Shown here: positions 33,119-44,589 of the stretch, piece after piece
Numbering within the stretch: the stretch's first letter is position 1
How the letters are laid out: every line of letters begins with the position of its first letter
Assembly: GCA_017311185.1 (NCBI GenBank)
Contig: JAESUZ010004914.1
Location: 186,001-250,000 of the forward strand
Direction of reading: 5' to 3'
Origin: Proteles cristata cristata
Lineage: Eukaryota > Chordata > Mammalia > Carnivora > Hyaenidae
DNA length: 64,000 bases
Program-made: the position numbers and the translations under genes
The notes under the pieces: generated by a model
Database searches by the model: none
The model's input: only the letters and a program-made list of their open reading frames with translations
Told to the model about the DNA's origin: nothing

Positions 33119-33332
33119 AAAATTTGTTTAATGTTTATTTATTTTTGAAGGAGAGAGAGACCGAGGGTAAGCAGGGGAGGGACAGAGAGAGAGGGAGACA
33201 CAGAATCCAAAGCAGGCTCCAAGCTCCAAGCTGTCAGCACAAAGCCCAACGCGGGGCTCGAACCCATGAACTATGAGATCATGCCCTGAGCTGAAGTCAG
33301 TCACTTAACTGACTGAGCCACCCAGGCACCCC
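33119..33332 (-). mobile_element. Felid SINE, minus orientation
   Basis: TCAAATAGTTTGTTTAA (33102-33118) and TCAAATAGTTCGTTTAA (33333-33349) are the target-site duplication, with one mismatch. It ends CCACCCAGGCACCCC. Confidence 0.96.
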
Positions 33333-33349
33333 TCAAATAGTTCGTTTAA

Positions 33350-33785
33350 GATTATGTACCTGTTCACTTCAACAGTGCTGACATGGAGCAAAACATCTCT
33401 GAATTGCCACTGTGACACTTGGTAGGGGCAGGTTTGTTCGGGTTTTTACACTGTGTTTAACATTTTTGATAATGGTAAATGTCTCTTGAGGATAATTTAG
33501 GAAAAAAAAATTTGACAGCTCCATTTTTGAAGTAATTATCAAGCTAAAAAATCTGAGTCTGAATGAGGTGTGACTCGAAAAGAACAAAAAAAAAAAAAAA
33601 CAATATTACTTGGTGAGTGTGGGTCATAAACTGCCTCTGGAGGGAGGACTAGTTAAGGGGAGCCGGAAGTTTCCGAGGAGCAGCTAACTCAGCAGGAAGG
33701 GTAAATACACAACTTAGAATAGTACGTTTTGATCATTCTCATACCCTCCTGAAATCTTACTTACTTACCTGCTTGTGAAGAGTCT
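33350..33785. other. Intronic DNA without recognised element
   Basis: Contains an A16 tract at about 33585-33600. No gene. Confidence 0.4.
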
Positions 33786-33796
33786 TTTAAGTTTTC

Positions 33797-34040
33797 TTTT
33801 TTTATTTATTTATTTATTTTTTTTAATGTTTTATTTATTTCTAGGAGAGAGAGAGAGAGAGAGAGACAGCGTGAGCAGGGGAGGATCAGAGAGAGAAGGA
33901 ATCACAGACTCCGAAATAGGCTCCAGGCTCTGAGCTGGCAGTCAGCCCAGAGCCCGACGCGGGGCTCGAACCCACGAACTGCGAGATCATGACCTAAGCG
34001 AAAGTCAGACGCTTAACCGACTAAGCCACCCAGGCGCCCC
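33797..34040 (-). mobile_element. Felid SINE, young subfamily
   Basis: Reverse copy ending CTAAGCCACCCAGGCGCCCC. The duplication TTAAGTTTTC is at 33787-33796 and 34041-34050. It carries GCGAAAGTC and CTGGCAGTCAGC marks. Confidence 0.96.
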
Positions 34041-34054
34041 TTAAGTTTTCAACT

Positions 34055-34435
34055 AAATTTGCCCCAAACATGGTGTCACTTGTCTGTTCTCGTCATTATC
34101 TCCTGAAACTAATTTTGACAAAGTCACCCATTCTCATCAGCGAATGTCCCGGCTGCTGATGTCTATGAAAGCCAAAGGTTTTTACAGCAATTAAAAGGAG
34201 TAATTTCCGAAAGTGTAGGGGTGGTTCTCTTTTTAAAGCATGAGCTACAAAGGGTGTTTTCAAAAGAACATGATTCATTTATCAAAGTTAAACAGAGGAA
34301 TGTCACTTTGTTTAATACTTGGGCAAAACGGATCATTCAATGGAATGTATGGACCCCCTCTTAGCATAACTGGATTGGAAGAATTACCTCCCTCCAGTCC
34401 TATCCTTTGATAATCCTGAACAAGTTCTTCAATGT
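34055..34435. other. Intronic DNA without recognised element
   Basis: No repeat or exon recognised. Confidence 0.4.
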
Positions 34436-34438
34436 TGA

Positions 34439-34547
<109 letters not shown>

Positions 34548-34624
34548 AACTGGATCACCTTCCATCATTCTTTCCAGCTTTCAGATTGTAGGGAAAGCAG
34601 AGCTGGGTAGACCAAAGAGCTTGC

Positions 34625-34800
34625 TTGGGTTCTGCCGTCTGATCAGCCCGGGTGTGGATATAGGTCCACCACTGACCAGCCGTGCAAGTACCCATGATCC
34701 ACCTGGAAAGTGGGACGATAATATCTAACTCATAGGACCATTATGAAGACTAAGTAAACCCAAAAGGCACTCATCAAATACGTAATGTCTCTCTTTGCAT
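34625..34800 (+). repeat. MIR, diverged
   Basis: CCACTGACCAGCCGTGCAAG, TGGAAAGTGGGACGATAATA and TCTAACTCATAGGACCATTA keep the MIR order. Confidence 0.65.
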
Positions 34801-34804
34801 GTAC

Positions 34805-35365
34805 AACGTGACTGCTATCAGTCCAAGCCATAAAAACAGAAGCCAAATTTTAAAACACTTTCCTGAAAGAATTTTTCATGGGATGCAATGCTGAGGCATA
34901 CAACGCTATTTTATTATGTACATAAAAGCAAGGTTACTATGAGGCCACAGTCAGCCAAGACCTCGTGACACAGGATACCTGCCTAGGTTCTGGATGCTGT
35001 GATCAAGAGAGGCAGGGCAAGGAACTTCCACAATTTATGTAAGACACAAAGATGGAGATAGCTCAGATAAGCAGATATCACTGTTCCTATAAACTGTCTA
35101 TGCAAGTTGGAAACATTTTTGCCAGATAGAGTGATAAGTGAACCTTTGCTATTTTAACAATAAATAAATCCCCCCAACCACACACACATACACAGAGGAC
35201 AAAAAACAAAACCAATAAATAAATCCCACTATGACAGTTGAAACTATAAAATATGGGAGCACTCTGAGGAATATGAACAATCCAGCAAATAAGATCCAAG
35301 GAATGTGAGGTTTTCAACAACTTAATTATATCCAAGTTAATGGGGACTTCTCGTTCCCCAGTTGG
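34805..35365. other. Intronic DNA without recognised element
   Basis: AATAAATAAATCCC occurs at about 35158 and 35214, flanking a CA-rich patch. No gene. Confidence 0.4.
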
Positions 35366-35367
35366 TA

Positions 35368-35479
35368 ACTTTTTTTTTAAGATTTTATTTTTAAGTAACC
35401 TCTACACCCAATGTGGGGATCAAACTCACAACCCCAGATCTAGTTGTACGTTCCACCGACTGAGCCACCCAGGCACTCT
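35368..35479 (-). mobile_element. Old short CAN-SINE
   Basis: TTTTTAAGATTTTATTTTTA start, ACACCCAATGTGGGGATC core and GAGCCACCCAGGCACTC end. Confidence 0.88.
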
Positions 35480-35484
35480 TAAAT

Positions 35485-36225
35485 TTTCTTCCAAATAAAT
35501 ACAGAAATTAGTTATTTTGGGTATAAAAATACACAAATTCATGCTTAGAAACACCTGGATCCGGCCTTCATACAGCAAATATAATGTGACTTCAATGGGG
35601 GGGGTGTATGTGTGGATGACATGGGGCGGGGACCAGTCTTTGGAGATTAGCTGCTTAGATTAGGTGCTTAAACAACATTATTATAGGCTGTCATCAAATT
35701 ACATTTGTTGGACCAATCTTACTTCTCTAGGTGATTCATCCTGGGAAAGAAACAACACCCTAAAGATTGTCAGATATAATCCAAAGAAAGTAAAGGATGA
35801 GGTTTTTTTTCTTTGCTCAGGAACAAGAAGAATCTAGAAGGTCTTGAAATTTACAAGGAGCACAAAGAGAGATATACAGGAAGTGCAGTCATTAGAAAAA
35901 CTGGACCAAGAACTTAGCTGCTTGTTTAGATTATGAGTCGACTTCCACTAAAGTCTGAAAAGGAGTTTGAAGAGCAGACCCCTCTAGTCGGAGGGCTGGG
36001 AAATGAAAGAATGAGTCACTTTAATACTTGATGTCAAAACTCTTGGTGAGTTCAGGCAGTCTGCCAGAAAGTGGTGGGGAGCAGGGGGGGGGTTCGGTGT
36101 GCTAGACTCCTTCCTGTGACACAGGTGAAGTCAATGGCCAAGACCTTCTGCCCTATGCAGTGGGGCATCCTGGGAGATTTGCCCAGACTAGCATGATAAG
36201 GTCTTGCCATCTTAGACAGGGATTG
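35485..36225. other. Intronic DNA without recognised element
   Basis: Two short G-runs lie near 35597 and 36080. No exon or repeat recognised. Confidence 0.4.
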
Positions 36226-36239
36226 TTGAGACAGATTTT

Positions 36240-36355
36240 TGTTTTGATTTTAAGATTTATTTTTAAGTAATCTCCACACCCAACGTGGGGCTCTAACTCA
36301 CAACTCTTGAGATCAAGAGCCGTATGCTCCACCAACAGAGCCAGCAAGGCACCCC
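36240..36355 (-). mobile_element. Old short CAN-SINE
   Basis: ACACCCAACGTGGGGCTC core and GAGCCAGCAAGGCACCCC end. Target-site duplication AGACAGATTTT at 36229-36239 and 36356-36366. Confidence 0.93.
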
Positions 36356-36551
36356 AGACAGATTTTAAATAGTCAGTAAGCCTCCTTTGCGATAAAACCA
36401 GTGATGGGAAGTCTTCAGGACATCTGTCTGAGATGAGTAAGGCAGAAGATTCAACCCCCATGTAGAATCATCTCCTCCAGAATGTGTTTTCTAGGATTCA
36501 TTCGGCTAACACGGTACCTCCCATTCAATGTGCATAGAAAGCAGTGAAATA

Positions 36552-36750
36552 AGAGGCGCCTGGGTGGCTCAGGTGATTGAGCATCAGGTTCTTGATTTTG
36601 GCTCAGGTCATGATTCCAGAGTCGTGAGATCGAGCCCCACATTGGGCTCTGCACTGAGCATGGAGCCTGCCTGAGACTGACAGGCACTTATGTGTCCTCT
36701 CTCTCTCTCAAACTAAATAAAATGGGGGGAAAAAGTAAAAAAAAAAAAGG
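36552..36750 (+). mobile_element. Felid SINE
   Basis: GAGGCGCCTGGGTGGCTCAG head, diverged body (CTGAGACTGACAGGCAC) and A-rich tail. Confidence 0.92.
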
Positions 36751-36754
36751 GGGA

Positions 36755-37225
36755 CAGAGAAATGCACTTGGAGCCATCACCAGAAAGTCCCCAGGTACTG
36801 TTCCATCCATGATGGCCACCAGCCTCTGTCCCCTTGGGATGGGACGGGGGCGTACTCCTGGGGACTGTGAAATCGTCAGTGAAGGTTCCCCAGTAGCCTG
36901 CAGTTGGCCTTAAGGCAGCTATTCAAGCTGGACTCCTTCTTTCCTCTAAGTATCAAATTCTGACCTAAATTGCGGTCATTCTGGTCCAAATCCAGCAGAT
37001 TTTCTGCCCACACTGCTGCAGGAGGGAACAACCTCCTTCAGAAAGCTATCTAAATTCAGGGTAACTAGAGCCATCTCCCTGAGGACAGGGACCACAACTT
37101 TTCAGTATACTGATAATTCAAATTCAGCTCCTTCTGCGAGTGGCTCTCTCTCTAAACACACACGTCTATTCTGCTGAGGGGGAAAAAAAACTGTAGCCCC
37201 CTCAATTTTTTTTAAAGCCAGTTTT
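36755..37225. other. Intronic DNA without recognised element
   Basis: No recognised feature. Confidence 0.4.
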
Positions 37226-37230
37226 ATTGA

Positions 37231-37445
37231 GGGACGCCTGGGTGGCTCAGTGGGTTAAGCGTCCAACTTTGGCTCAGGTCATGATCTCACGGTTTGTGAG
37301 TCACAGCCCCTCATCGGGCTCTGTGCGGACAGCTGAGAGCCCGGATCCTCCTTCGAATTCTGTGTCTCCCTCTCTCTCTGCCCCTCCTGCACTCACACTC
37401 TGTCTCTCTCAAAAATAAACAAACATTAAAAAAAACTTTTTTTAG
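37231..37445 (+). mobile_element. Felid SINE, first of a pair
   Basis: GGGACGCCTGGGTGGCTCAG head. Its A-tail (AAAAAACTTTTTTTA) is duplicated around the younger SINE that follows. Confidence 0.94.
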
Positions 37446-37675
37446 GGGCGCCTGGGTGGCTTAGTCGGTTAAGCGTCCGACTTTCGCTTGGGTCATGATC
37501 TCGCGGTTCGTGGGTTCGAGCCCCGCGTCGGGCTCTGTGCTGACTGCCGGCTTGGAGCCTGGAGCCTGTTTCAGTCTGTGACTCCCTCTCTCTCTGACCC
37601 TCCCCTGCTCACGCTGTCTCTCTCTCTCTCCTAGAAATAAATAAAACATTAAAAAAAAATTAAAAAAAAAACTTT
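37446..37675 (+). mobile_element. Felid SINE, young subfamily, in the tail of an older SINE
   Basis: Carries all young-group marks, including GCTGACTGCC and CCTAGAAATAAATAAAACA. The A/T tail word of the older SINE (AAAAACTTTTT) recurs at its 3' side. Confidence 0.96.
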
Positions 37676-37794
37676 TTAAAAAATGTTTTATTGAGATGTA
37701 TTTTATATTCCTACTCAATGGTTTTTAACCTAGTTATACAGAGTTCTGCAAGCACCATCATGATCTATTTTAAAATGGCAGCAAAACTTCTCTA

Positions 37795-37895
37795 ATAGCC
37801 TCTGGACTGGAAGTCGTAGGACAGGAATCATGTCTGCCTCCATCCCTAGCACCTGACACAGTCAGAGTCCAATAAATATCTGTGATAGGAACACT
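37795..37895 (+). repeat. L2 3' tail
   Basis: GGACAGGAATCATGTCTGCC, CCATCCCTAGCACCTGACAC and GAGTCCAATAAATATCTGTG form the L2 terminal motif. Confidence 0.7.
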
Positions 37896-37983
37896 TTCAC
37901 GCTACCCAGAACATCTAGTTAGATGCAAGAAATAACTACTTCTCCTCTCCTTCAATAGAAACTCAGTCCAGCTCTTCTCCCGA

Positions 37984-38541
37984 TGGTAGGCAGAGAGGCA
38001 CCCCAAGATTCCTGCTCCCTGGTGTGCACACCCTGTTTATGTTAATTCCTTCCCCCTTGAATGTGGGTGAGCCTGACCTAATCAGGACAGACTTTTTGAA
38101 AAAGAGTCTGAAGGTCAGAGAGAACACAACAGAGACATTCAAAGTCGCAGCAGATGCTCTCCTCTTGCACTTGAAGGGACAAACTGCCATGTTGAGGAGA
38201 GGGCCACATCGCAGGAAATAGCAGGTAGCCTCTAGGAGCTGGCCCCTAGCTCAGGGCTGGCAAAAAAAGACGAGGGAGGGGGAGTGCAGGGGGAGGGGCA
38301 TGGGAGGGTAGATCTTGGTCCTACAAGCATGAGGAACTGCATTCTGTCAATAACACAAGCTTTGAAGAGGAAATGCAGCCTGCTGTACGCCTTAATTGCA
38401 ACTTTGAGGGACCCTGAATAGAGAATCCAGCCATCCAATCCCCAGACTTCTAGCCTACAGAGGCTGTGGAGTAATAAATGGGTATTGTTTCCAGCCACTG
38501 AGTTTGTGAAAATTTGTTACAGAGTAATAGAAACTGAATAC
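37984..38541 (+). mobile_element. ERVL/MaLR-type LTR remnant
   Basis: It runs from GGTAGGCAGAGAGGCACCCC through GCCATGTTGAGGAGAGGGCC, CACAAGCTTTGAAGAGGAAA and GTGGAGTAATAAATGGGTAT to CCACTGAGTTTGTGAAAATT and TTGTTACAGAGTAATAGAAA. This matches a common mammalian LTR whose subfamily I cannot name with certainty. There is no viral coding sequence. Confidence 0.6.
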
Positions 38542-38544
38542 ACT

Positions 38545-38780
38545 CCTCCAGAAGTTAGGAGGGAAGCAAGATGATTACATCAACTCCCAGGAAGGAATGG
38601 CCTCAAGCTTAGGGGGTGGGTATGACTGAGGAATTTTACAATGAGGATGTTTTTAATATAAAAGAATCTCTATCTTGCAAACTTTTCAGGTGGTATAAAA
38701 CCTAAGTGAAAAAAATTTAAACCATGTGAAGGAAGACAATTGGCATCAGCTTTTCTGAAAGGCTCCTGTTTATCCCTGCT
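38545..38780. other. Intronic DNA without recognised element
   Basis: Nothing identified. Confidence 0.35.
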
Positions 38781-38784
38781 TCTT

Positions 38785-38960
38785 CCCATCGGTTTAATAA
38801 GCATTTACTATGTGCTGGACCCGAGGTTTAAGTATTAGAGGTCCCCTGTCCCCTATGGCAGCCACCAGCCACCCGTGGCCCTTGAGCAGTGCTAAGTGCC
38901 TGGTGGGAACTGAAACGTGCTGCAAGTAGAAAATACACACAGGGTGTCAAAGACGTAGTA
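38785..38960. repeat. Possible DNA-transposon (MER-type) remnant
   Basis: GGCAGCCACCAGCCACCCGT and TTGAGCAGTGCTAAGTGCCT resemble a mammalian MER element with the phrase AGCCACTAGCCACATGTGGC. It is diverged and unassigned. Confidence 0.3.
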
Positions 38961-39117
38961 TGGAAGAAAAGTTAAACTATGTTGTATCTTCCCATGTGGA
39001 TTTCATGCCGAAAAGATGATGGAAATGAATGCCAAACAAGTAAACATATAAGCACAGATTATGATAAATGCTCCAAAAGTAAACAAATAAATACAGAGAT
39101 AATAATAGGAAAAAGCT

Positions 39118-39329
39118 GGGGCGCCTGGGTGGCTTAGTCGGTTAAGCGTCCGACTTTCACTTAGGTCATGATCTCGCGGTTCGTGGGTTCGAGCCCCGCG
39201 TCGGGCTCTGTGTTGACTGCCAGCTCAGAGCCTGGAGCCTGTTTCAGAGTCTGTGTCTCCCTCTCTTTCTGACCCTCCCCTGATCACGCTGTCTCTCTCT
39301 CTCCTAGAAATAAATAAAACATTAAAAAA
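39118..39329 (+). mobile_element. Felid SINE, young subfamily
   Basis: A 17-bp duplication, AATAATAGGAAAAAGCT (39101-39117) and AATAATAGGAGAAAGCT (39330-39346), has one mismatch. Full length with an intact A and B box. Confidence 0.97.
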
Positions 39330-39449
39330 AATAATAGGAGAAAGCTATTTTAGATGGAGTGCTCAGAAAAAGACATCTCTAAAGAGGTGACACTTCCTTC
39401 CACTTAGAAACCCACAAGTTGCTGTCAACTTTCAAGTAGTTTTTAAAAA

Positions 39450-39892
39450 ATGTTTACCTGTTTATTTTGTGAGACCAAAAGAGAGAAAGAGCAGGAAGAG
39501 GGGAGGGAAAGAAAGGGAGGGAGAGAGCGAGAATCCCAAGCAGGCTCTGCACCGTCAGCGCATAGCCCAACAGAGGCTAGATCTTGCAAGCCGTGAGATC
39601 ATGACCTGAGCCCAAACCAAGAACTGGACGCTCAGGGGTGCCTGGGTGGCTCAGCCGGTTGAGCGTCTGACTTCAGCTCAGGTCCTGATCTCACGGTTCG
39701 TGGGTTCGAGCCCCACGTCGGGCTCTGTGCTGACTGCCAGCTCAGAACCTGGAGTCTGTTTCAGATTCTGTGTCTCCCTCTCTCTCTGACCCTCCCTGTT
39801 CATGCTGTCTCTCTCTCTCTCAGAAATAAATAAAACATTAAAAATTAAAAAAAAAAAATCAGACGCTCAACCCACTGAGCCACCCAGGCGTC
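39450..39892 (-). mobile_element. Felid SINE split by a nested SINE
   Basis: Reverse body at about 39450-39634 and its head (GACGCTCAACCCACTGAGCC through GCGTCC) at 39862-39892. The gap is a plus-strand SINE. Confidence 0.92.
39635..39861 (+). mobile_element. Felid SINE nested in a reverse SINE
   Basis: GGGGTGCCTGGGTGGCTCAG head and GAAATAAATAAAACATT tail. GACGCTCA of the host SINE is duplicated at 39627-39634 and 39862-39869. Confidence 0.95.
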
Positions 39893-39894
39893 CG

Positions 39895-41105
39895 TCCAGT
39901 TTTTATATCTGTAACACACTTGCACTTCCTCTGCCATGAAGCCTACCAAAAAAAAAAAAAGTAAGAAACCTCCACTTGGGAATACCACAAAATTCCCGAC
40001 TGCCAGCGTGCGACAGGGCGGGCGGGCGGCTGGCAATCTACAATCTGAAATTCTCCTTTTCCTCTCCCAGTGGGCTGAATTTACGAAAGATATATAAAAC
40101 CTTCCTGACTCCTTGCTACAAATCAGCTGATTTCTATATCTGTCTTTTTCTCCAAACAGGGGCAGAAGTGTTAGCTAGTTTCCAAAAAAGTTTCCCAAGT
40201 TACTTGACCATATAAACCTCCAGGCTACAGAAAGCAGGCCAAAGCCCACACAGACCACAGCGGGGTCACCTGCGGCCTCACTCAGGAGGCTAAAGCAACG
40301 AACCTTGACGTACTTTTCCAGTAATCACTGCCCCTGAAAAACACATTTACTGCCTGTCACTGTGCACACACTTTTATATTAAAAAGAAAAGAAGAAGAAG
40401 AACTTTGTGAACCCTTTTACCCCTACACGCACTTTCCTAATTGCCATTCTGGGGCAAAGGGTTGGGGAGGCGAGGGGAGGACCTTAAAGAGACAGAGTGT
40501 TGAAAATACATTAATTTTCTTAAAACTGCTAAAAAAAATAGTATTCTCCATTCACCTGAAACAAGAGCTTTTCTGGAATGAAGACGATGTGCTTTTCTAT
40601 GAGTATCAGTATTACTCATTTAATCAGACACAGGGTTTTTTAAGTAGATTTTCAAAAGCCTTAGGGACTCACTCGATCCTTTTGTAATGAAAAGCAAAAG
40701 TTAATTACCACCTGCTTTTAACTAAGGTTTTGTTAACAATCATGTCCTTTTTTTTTTTCCCCCAAGCCCCAGCATCTGTTTCCCCGTGGCAGACATTCGC
40801 TCCCAAAGCACAGGGGGAGTCAATTTCACTGACCAGCCAGGAGGACAGCATCTGCTCCTTGTTGTCGGTTCCATTAGTGGTGAAAGGTTTGCACTCAACC
40901 ATGAACCCGCCCAGGTGCCCCGCCCAATCAGCGAGGGACTTTTCTTTGCAAGGTAGCTGGGCAGCCTGAGCTGGCAAACCACAGCGGTTCTGACTGTGGA
41001 ACAGGGAAGAGAAGCCACCAAGATGACCCAGAAACCAGACTCATGACCTTGACCTTGGTCCCTCCCAACTAGGCTTAAGAGTCAGGGGGGAAAAAAAAGT
41101 AAAAG
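39895..41105. other. SINE-free intronic DNA, 1.2 kb
   Basis: Contains a small GC-rich patch (GGGCGGGCGGGCGGC at about 40016) and a GCCCAATCAGCGAGG word near 40921 that includes an inverted CCAAT-type core. Both are promoter-like words, but no exon is recognised. Confidence 0.4.
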
Positions 41106-41123
41106 TCAAAATAGCACTTGTTC

Positions 41124-41343
41124 GGGGAGCCTGGGTGGCTTAGTCGGTTAAGTGTCCGACTTTCGCGTAGGTCATGATCTCTCAGTTCGTGGGTTCGAGC
41201 CCCGCGTCGGGCTCTGTGCTGACTGCCAGCTCAGAGCCTGGAGCCTGTTTCAGTCTGTGACTCCCTCTCACTGACCCTCCCCTGCTCACGCTGTCTGTCT
41301 CTCTCTCCGAGAAATAAATAAAAATATTTTTAAAAATATTTTA
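41124..41343 (+). mobile_element. Felid SINE, young subfamily
   Basis: TAGCACTTGTTC is duplicated at 41112-41123 and about 41348-41359. It carries the GCTTAGTCGG, TTTCGCGTAGG and GCTGACTGCC marks. Confidence 0.96.
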
Positions 41344-41361
41344 AAAATTAGCACTTGTTCT

Positions 41362-42720
41362 TAAAAACCTTTTCAAAATTATGTTTGAGGAACCCCGGGA
41401 GGAGGTGAGATTAATTCAAGGAGTCTTTGCTCTTTATATTCAGGGTTATTGCTTTGAACAAAAAATATCAATGCCAATATCAAACTTAAACTCTCTTAAA
41501 GAATTTCTGCTCCAATATCTGCAGATACATTTCATGAAAATCATTTAACACAGACTTAAGTCGCATTATTGGGCATTTTGGAATCTCCATTTGGGTCATT
41601 CCAGAGCCGGCACACCCCAATCCCAAATCTGTTCTCAGAAATGTGCGCAAGAAAATTCTCCCAGGACCCAGGGGAGCCTGGATAAAGTGCAATGGCTCCT
41701 GGCCAGGGCAAAGTACAAAATAATATTCTGTACTTAAAAAGCTGTTTTTCTTTCCTTTCTTTCTCTTTCTTCTCTTCTTGGAGGGGAGGGGAGTGTTTCT
41801 ATCTTTCATTGTGCAACAAATCCCTAAGGACCACAAATAAATCCCTTAAAGTGCTCACATTAATGTTAATGCAGTCAGAAGAGGAACTGTTAAAACACCA
41901 GAGCAAGCAATGAAAACAAAAGGGGTCCTGCCTTAGATAATATTAGGATGTGCTTCGCCCTTAAAGACGCTGATCTTACGGGGAAGATCCTGTCAGGGAA
42001 GGGTGACCTCCAAACCACTGCAAGGAGTCCAGGGAAGGTGGCCTTTGGATGCTGGCAGCACCAAGGAAAGAGAAGCTTGTGGGGAAGGGGCCTTGAACTC
42101 TGCCATATTCTCCGCTGAGCCACACATCCCAAAGCCATCTCAAATAAATACGCAATCTAAGGAAATCTAAGGAAAAACAGTAGACGTGTTATACAGTATC
42201 AGCCTCAAATAGAGTCCCCTGGCCATCCTTCTGGTCAGCTGACTAAATGTCCCCTAAGTAGACGTAAGGTCAAGCATCTTCAACCCACCTTCAACTAGAG
42301 ACTGCCTCAACTGCTCTAGCGTCCCTGCCTCTGTACATGGGCTTAGGGGTAATATTTCCTTCCAACATGGAAGCTCCCAACAGTAAAACAGCTGTGCACC
42401 AGAAATCAGAAGACCCGGGTTCTGGCCCAGACCCTGCCCTTAGCTATGAGATAGGCCTTCTACAACTGGAGTCTTCTCCACGGAATGAAAGGCTCAACTA
42501 CAGAAGATCTCTAGTAGCCCTTCTAAGCCTAAAATTAAAGACTCTACATCACCAAATGTTCCAAATGAAGACAACGACAATGGTCTCTTTAAAGCCAACT
42601 ATCAGCCCTCAGGAACCTTTCCTGTTTAGAACTTGCCAGTGGATGGGCATATATATCCAGGGACAACACTGAACATAAATGAGAAAACTATTCCAGGGAA
42701 GCCTTCTATTAAAATTAACC
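41362..42720. other. SINE-free intronic DNA, 1.36 kb
   Basis: No repeat recognised. Unrecognised short frames lie at 41486-41836 (minus) and 42337-42672 (plus). No splice-supported exon. Confidence 0.4.
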
Positions 42721-42725
42721 CATGA

Positions 42726-42935
42726 GGGGCGCCTGGGTGGCTCAACCGGTCAAGGGTCAGGCTCAGGTCATGATCTCACAGCTCGTGGGTTCGAGCCCTG
42801 CTTCGGGCTCTGTGCTGACAGCTCAGAGCCTGGAGCCTGCTTCAGATTCTGGGTCTCTGCCCATTTCTGCCCCTTCTCCACTCATGCTTGCTCTCTCTCT
42901 TTCTCAAAAATAAACATTAAAGATTTTTTTAATTT
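42726..42935 (+). mobile_element. Felid SINE, first of a pair
   Basis: GGGGCGCCTGGGTGGCTCAA head. The tail ATTAAAGATTTTTTTAATT is duplicated at the end of the second copy. Confidence 0.94.
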
Positions 42936-43150
42936 GGGACACCTGCCTGGGTGGCTCAATTGGTTAAGCATCCGACTTTGACTTAGGTCATGATCTCATG
43001 GTCCGTGGGTTTGAGCGGTGCATGCTTACATCTGGGAGCCTGAAGCTGCTTCAGATTCTGTGTCTCCCTCTCTCTCTACTCCTCTCCACCTCATGCTCTG
43101 TCTCTCTCTCAAAAATAAATAAACATTAAAGATTTTTTTAATTAAAAAGT
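42936..43150 (+). mobile_element. Felid SINE inserted in the previous SINE's tail
   Basis: Its head carries an extra CCTG (ACACCTGCCTGGGTGG). It ends with the copied tail word ATTAAAGATTTTTTTAATT at about 43124-43142, which is its target-site duplication. Confidence 0.93.
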
Positions 43151-43154
43151 AATA

Positions 43155-43475
43155 AAATAAAATAAGAGTAACGCATGTGACATTACCTCTTAAAATCCTT
43201 TAATGCAAAATGATCTAAAAAAAAACAAAATACCAACAGTCTGATCTAGACTGTAGTTTGATTTTATCTCCCAATGCTTTTCCTCTTTCCTGGAACGAGG
43301 GAACGTTTTACGAGTTAAAATAAGGTTTAGAGACATAGTAGAATTCAATACCCTCTACAACAATTCAAAAGATCTTTGATTTTTCATTTAGTTGACAGTG
43401 CCAACTTTATTGGTTTTCAAGAAAAGTTTTTTGGTTTTTTTTTTCCTTTTTCTGCACTCAACACCAGGGACAGGC
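43155..43475. other. Intronic DNA without recognised element
   Basis: Nothing identified. Confidence 0.35.
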
Positions 43476-43479
43476 AAAG

Positions 43480-43660
43480 GGCAGCACAAAGAAAAAGAAC
43501 AGCTCTGGTTGTGGCTTGGCAATTAACTAGCTGTGTGACCCGGCGCACATTACTTAACCTTCCTGACTCCGTTTACTTAACTGCAAAATGTGGATAATTG
43601 CACACTAGTTCCCTGGGAGTTAATTTTCGGGGATAACAAGGCCAGGCAAGGAGCATGGAC
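43480..43660 (+). repeat. MIR
   Basis: TTGGCAATTAACTAGCTGTG, TGACCCGGCGCACATTACTT, AACCTTCCTGACTCCGTTTA and TGCAAAATGTGGATAATTGC. Confidence 0.8.
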
Positions 43661-43664
43661 ACAG

Positions 43665-44355
43665 TGTTGGTTCGGTTCTCTAGTCTACTTTCCGAAATCG
43701 GGGGGTCTGCCTCATTTTCAAAAATACGGGCACCGCTAATTAACTATGCTGGTTAGAAACAAATTCCCGAAGTACTGTGTAGACTGAATCAGGCCCAAAG
43801 CAAATGAAGTGGTGAAGCAAAAGTTAGGCTTCCGAAGAGTCTACCTAAGTTGATATAACTGGCTTCTTTAAAGATAACTGTTAAACTCCTTCCCGGTTAA
43901 GGAAGGCAGGACACAGTATGTGGGAGACTGAGTTTACTACCGGTCAGACTCCAGGGATCTAACCTCTGACCAGCTGGGCCTGGTTTCCTCGCCCATCATC
44001 TGGCCTGGAAAAATCTGAATCCTATCAGTGTGAGATCTCTATCAATCTAAAAACTGTCCTCTAACCAAGTAGAAAGCTAACTTCAAAACAGAACTTTTAT
44101 AGTAACTGAATCATATGCTAGCCAGAATGAATTATATACATTAAGTAAATTATAATGACACATTATATTGCAAGCGGAGCCTGATTTCATTTGCCAATTA
44201 GGAAAGGGCCTCCGCCTGTACCATTCAAATATGATTACTTCACCCTGAAGTGCTGGGTATTTCAGCACCATAAATAAGTAAGCGGGATAAGAGCTGTGTC
44301 TGGGCGTTCAGGAAAGCCTGAGAAGAAAACCAACCAGAATAAAGAGAATTAAAAG
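43665..44355. other. Intronic DNA, weak MIR-like trace
   Basis: GACCAGCTGGGCCTGGTTTC near 43970 may be another MIR trace. Otherwise unrecognised. Confidence 0.35.
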
Positions 44356-44359
44356 ATTT

Positions 44360-44588
44360 GGGGAGTGCCTGGGTGTTTCAGTCTGTTGAGCGTCCAATTT
44401 TGACTCAAGTCACCATCTCTTAGTTTGTGGGTTCAGGCCCCACATCAGGCTCTGTGCTGACAGCTGGGAGCCTGGAGCCTGCTTGGGATTCTGTGTCTCC
44501 CTCTCTTTCCGTCCCTCTCCCGCATGTGCACTGGCTCCGGCGCTCGCTCGCTCGCTCTCTCTCAAAAACAAATAAACATTTTTAAAAA
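44360..44588 (+). mobile_element. Felid SINE with a (GCTC)n expansion
   Basis: GGGGAGTGCCTGGGTGTTTC head. The body contains GGCGCTCGCTCGCTCGCTC, a small CpG-rich tetranucleotide run. The tail is AACAAATAAACATTTTTAA. Confidence 0.92.
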
Positions 44589-44589
44589 G

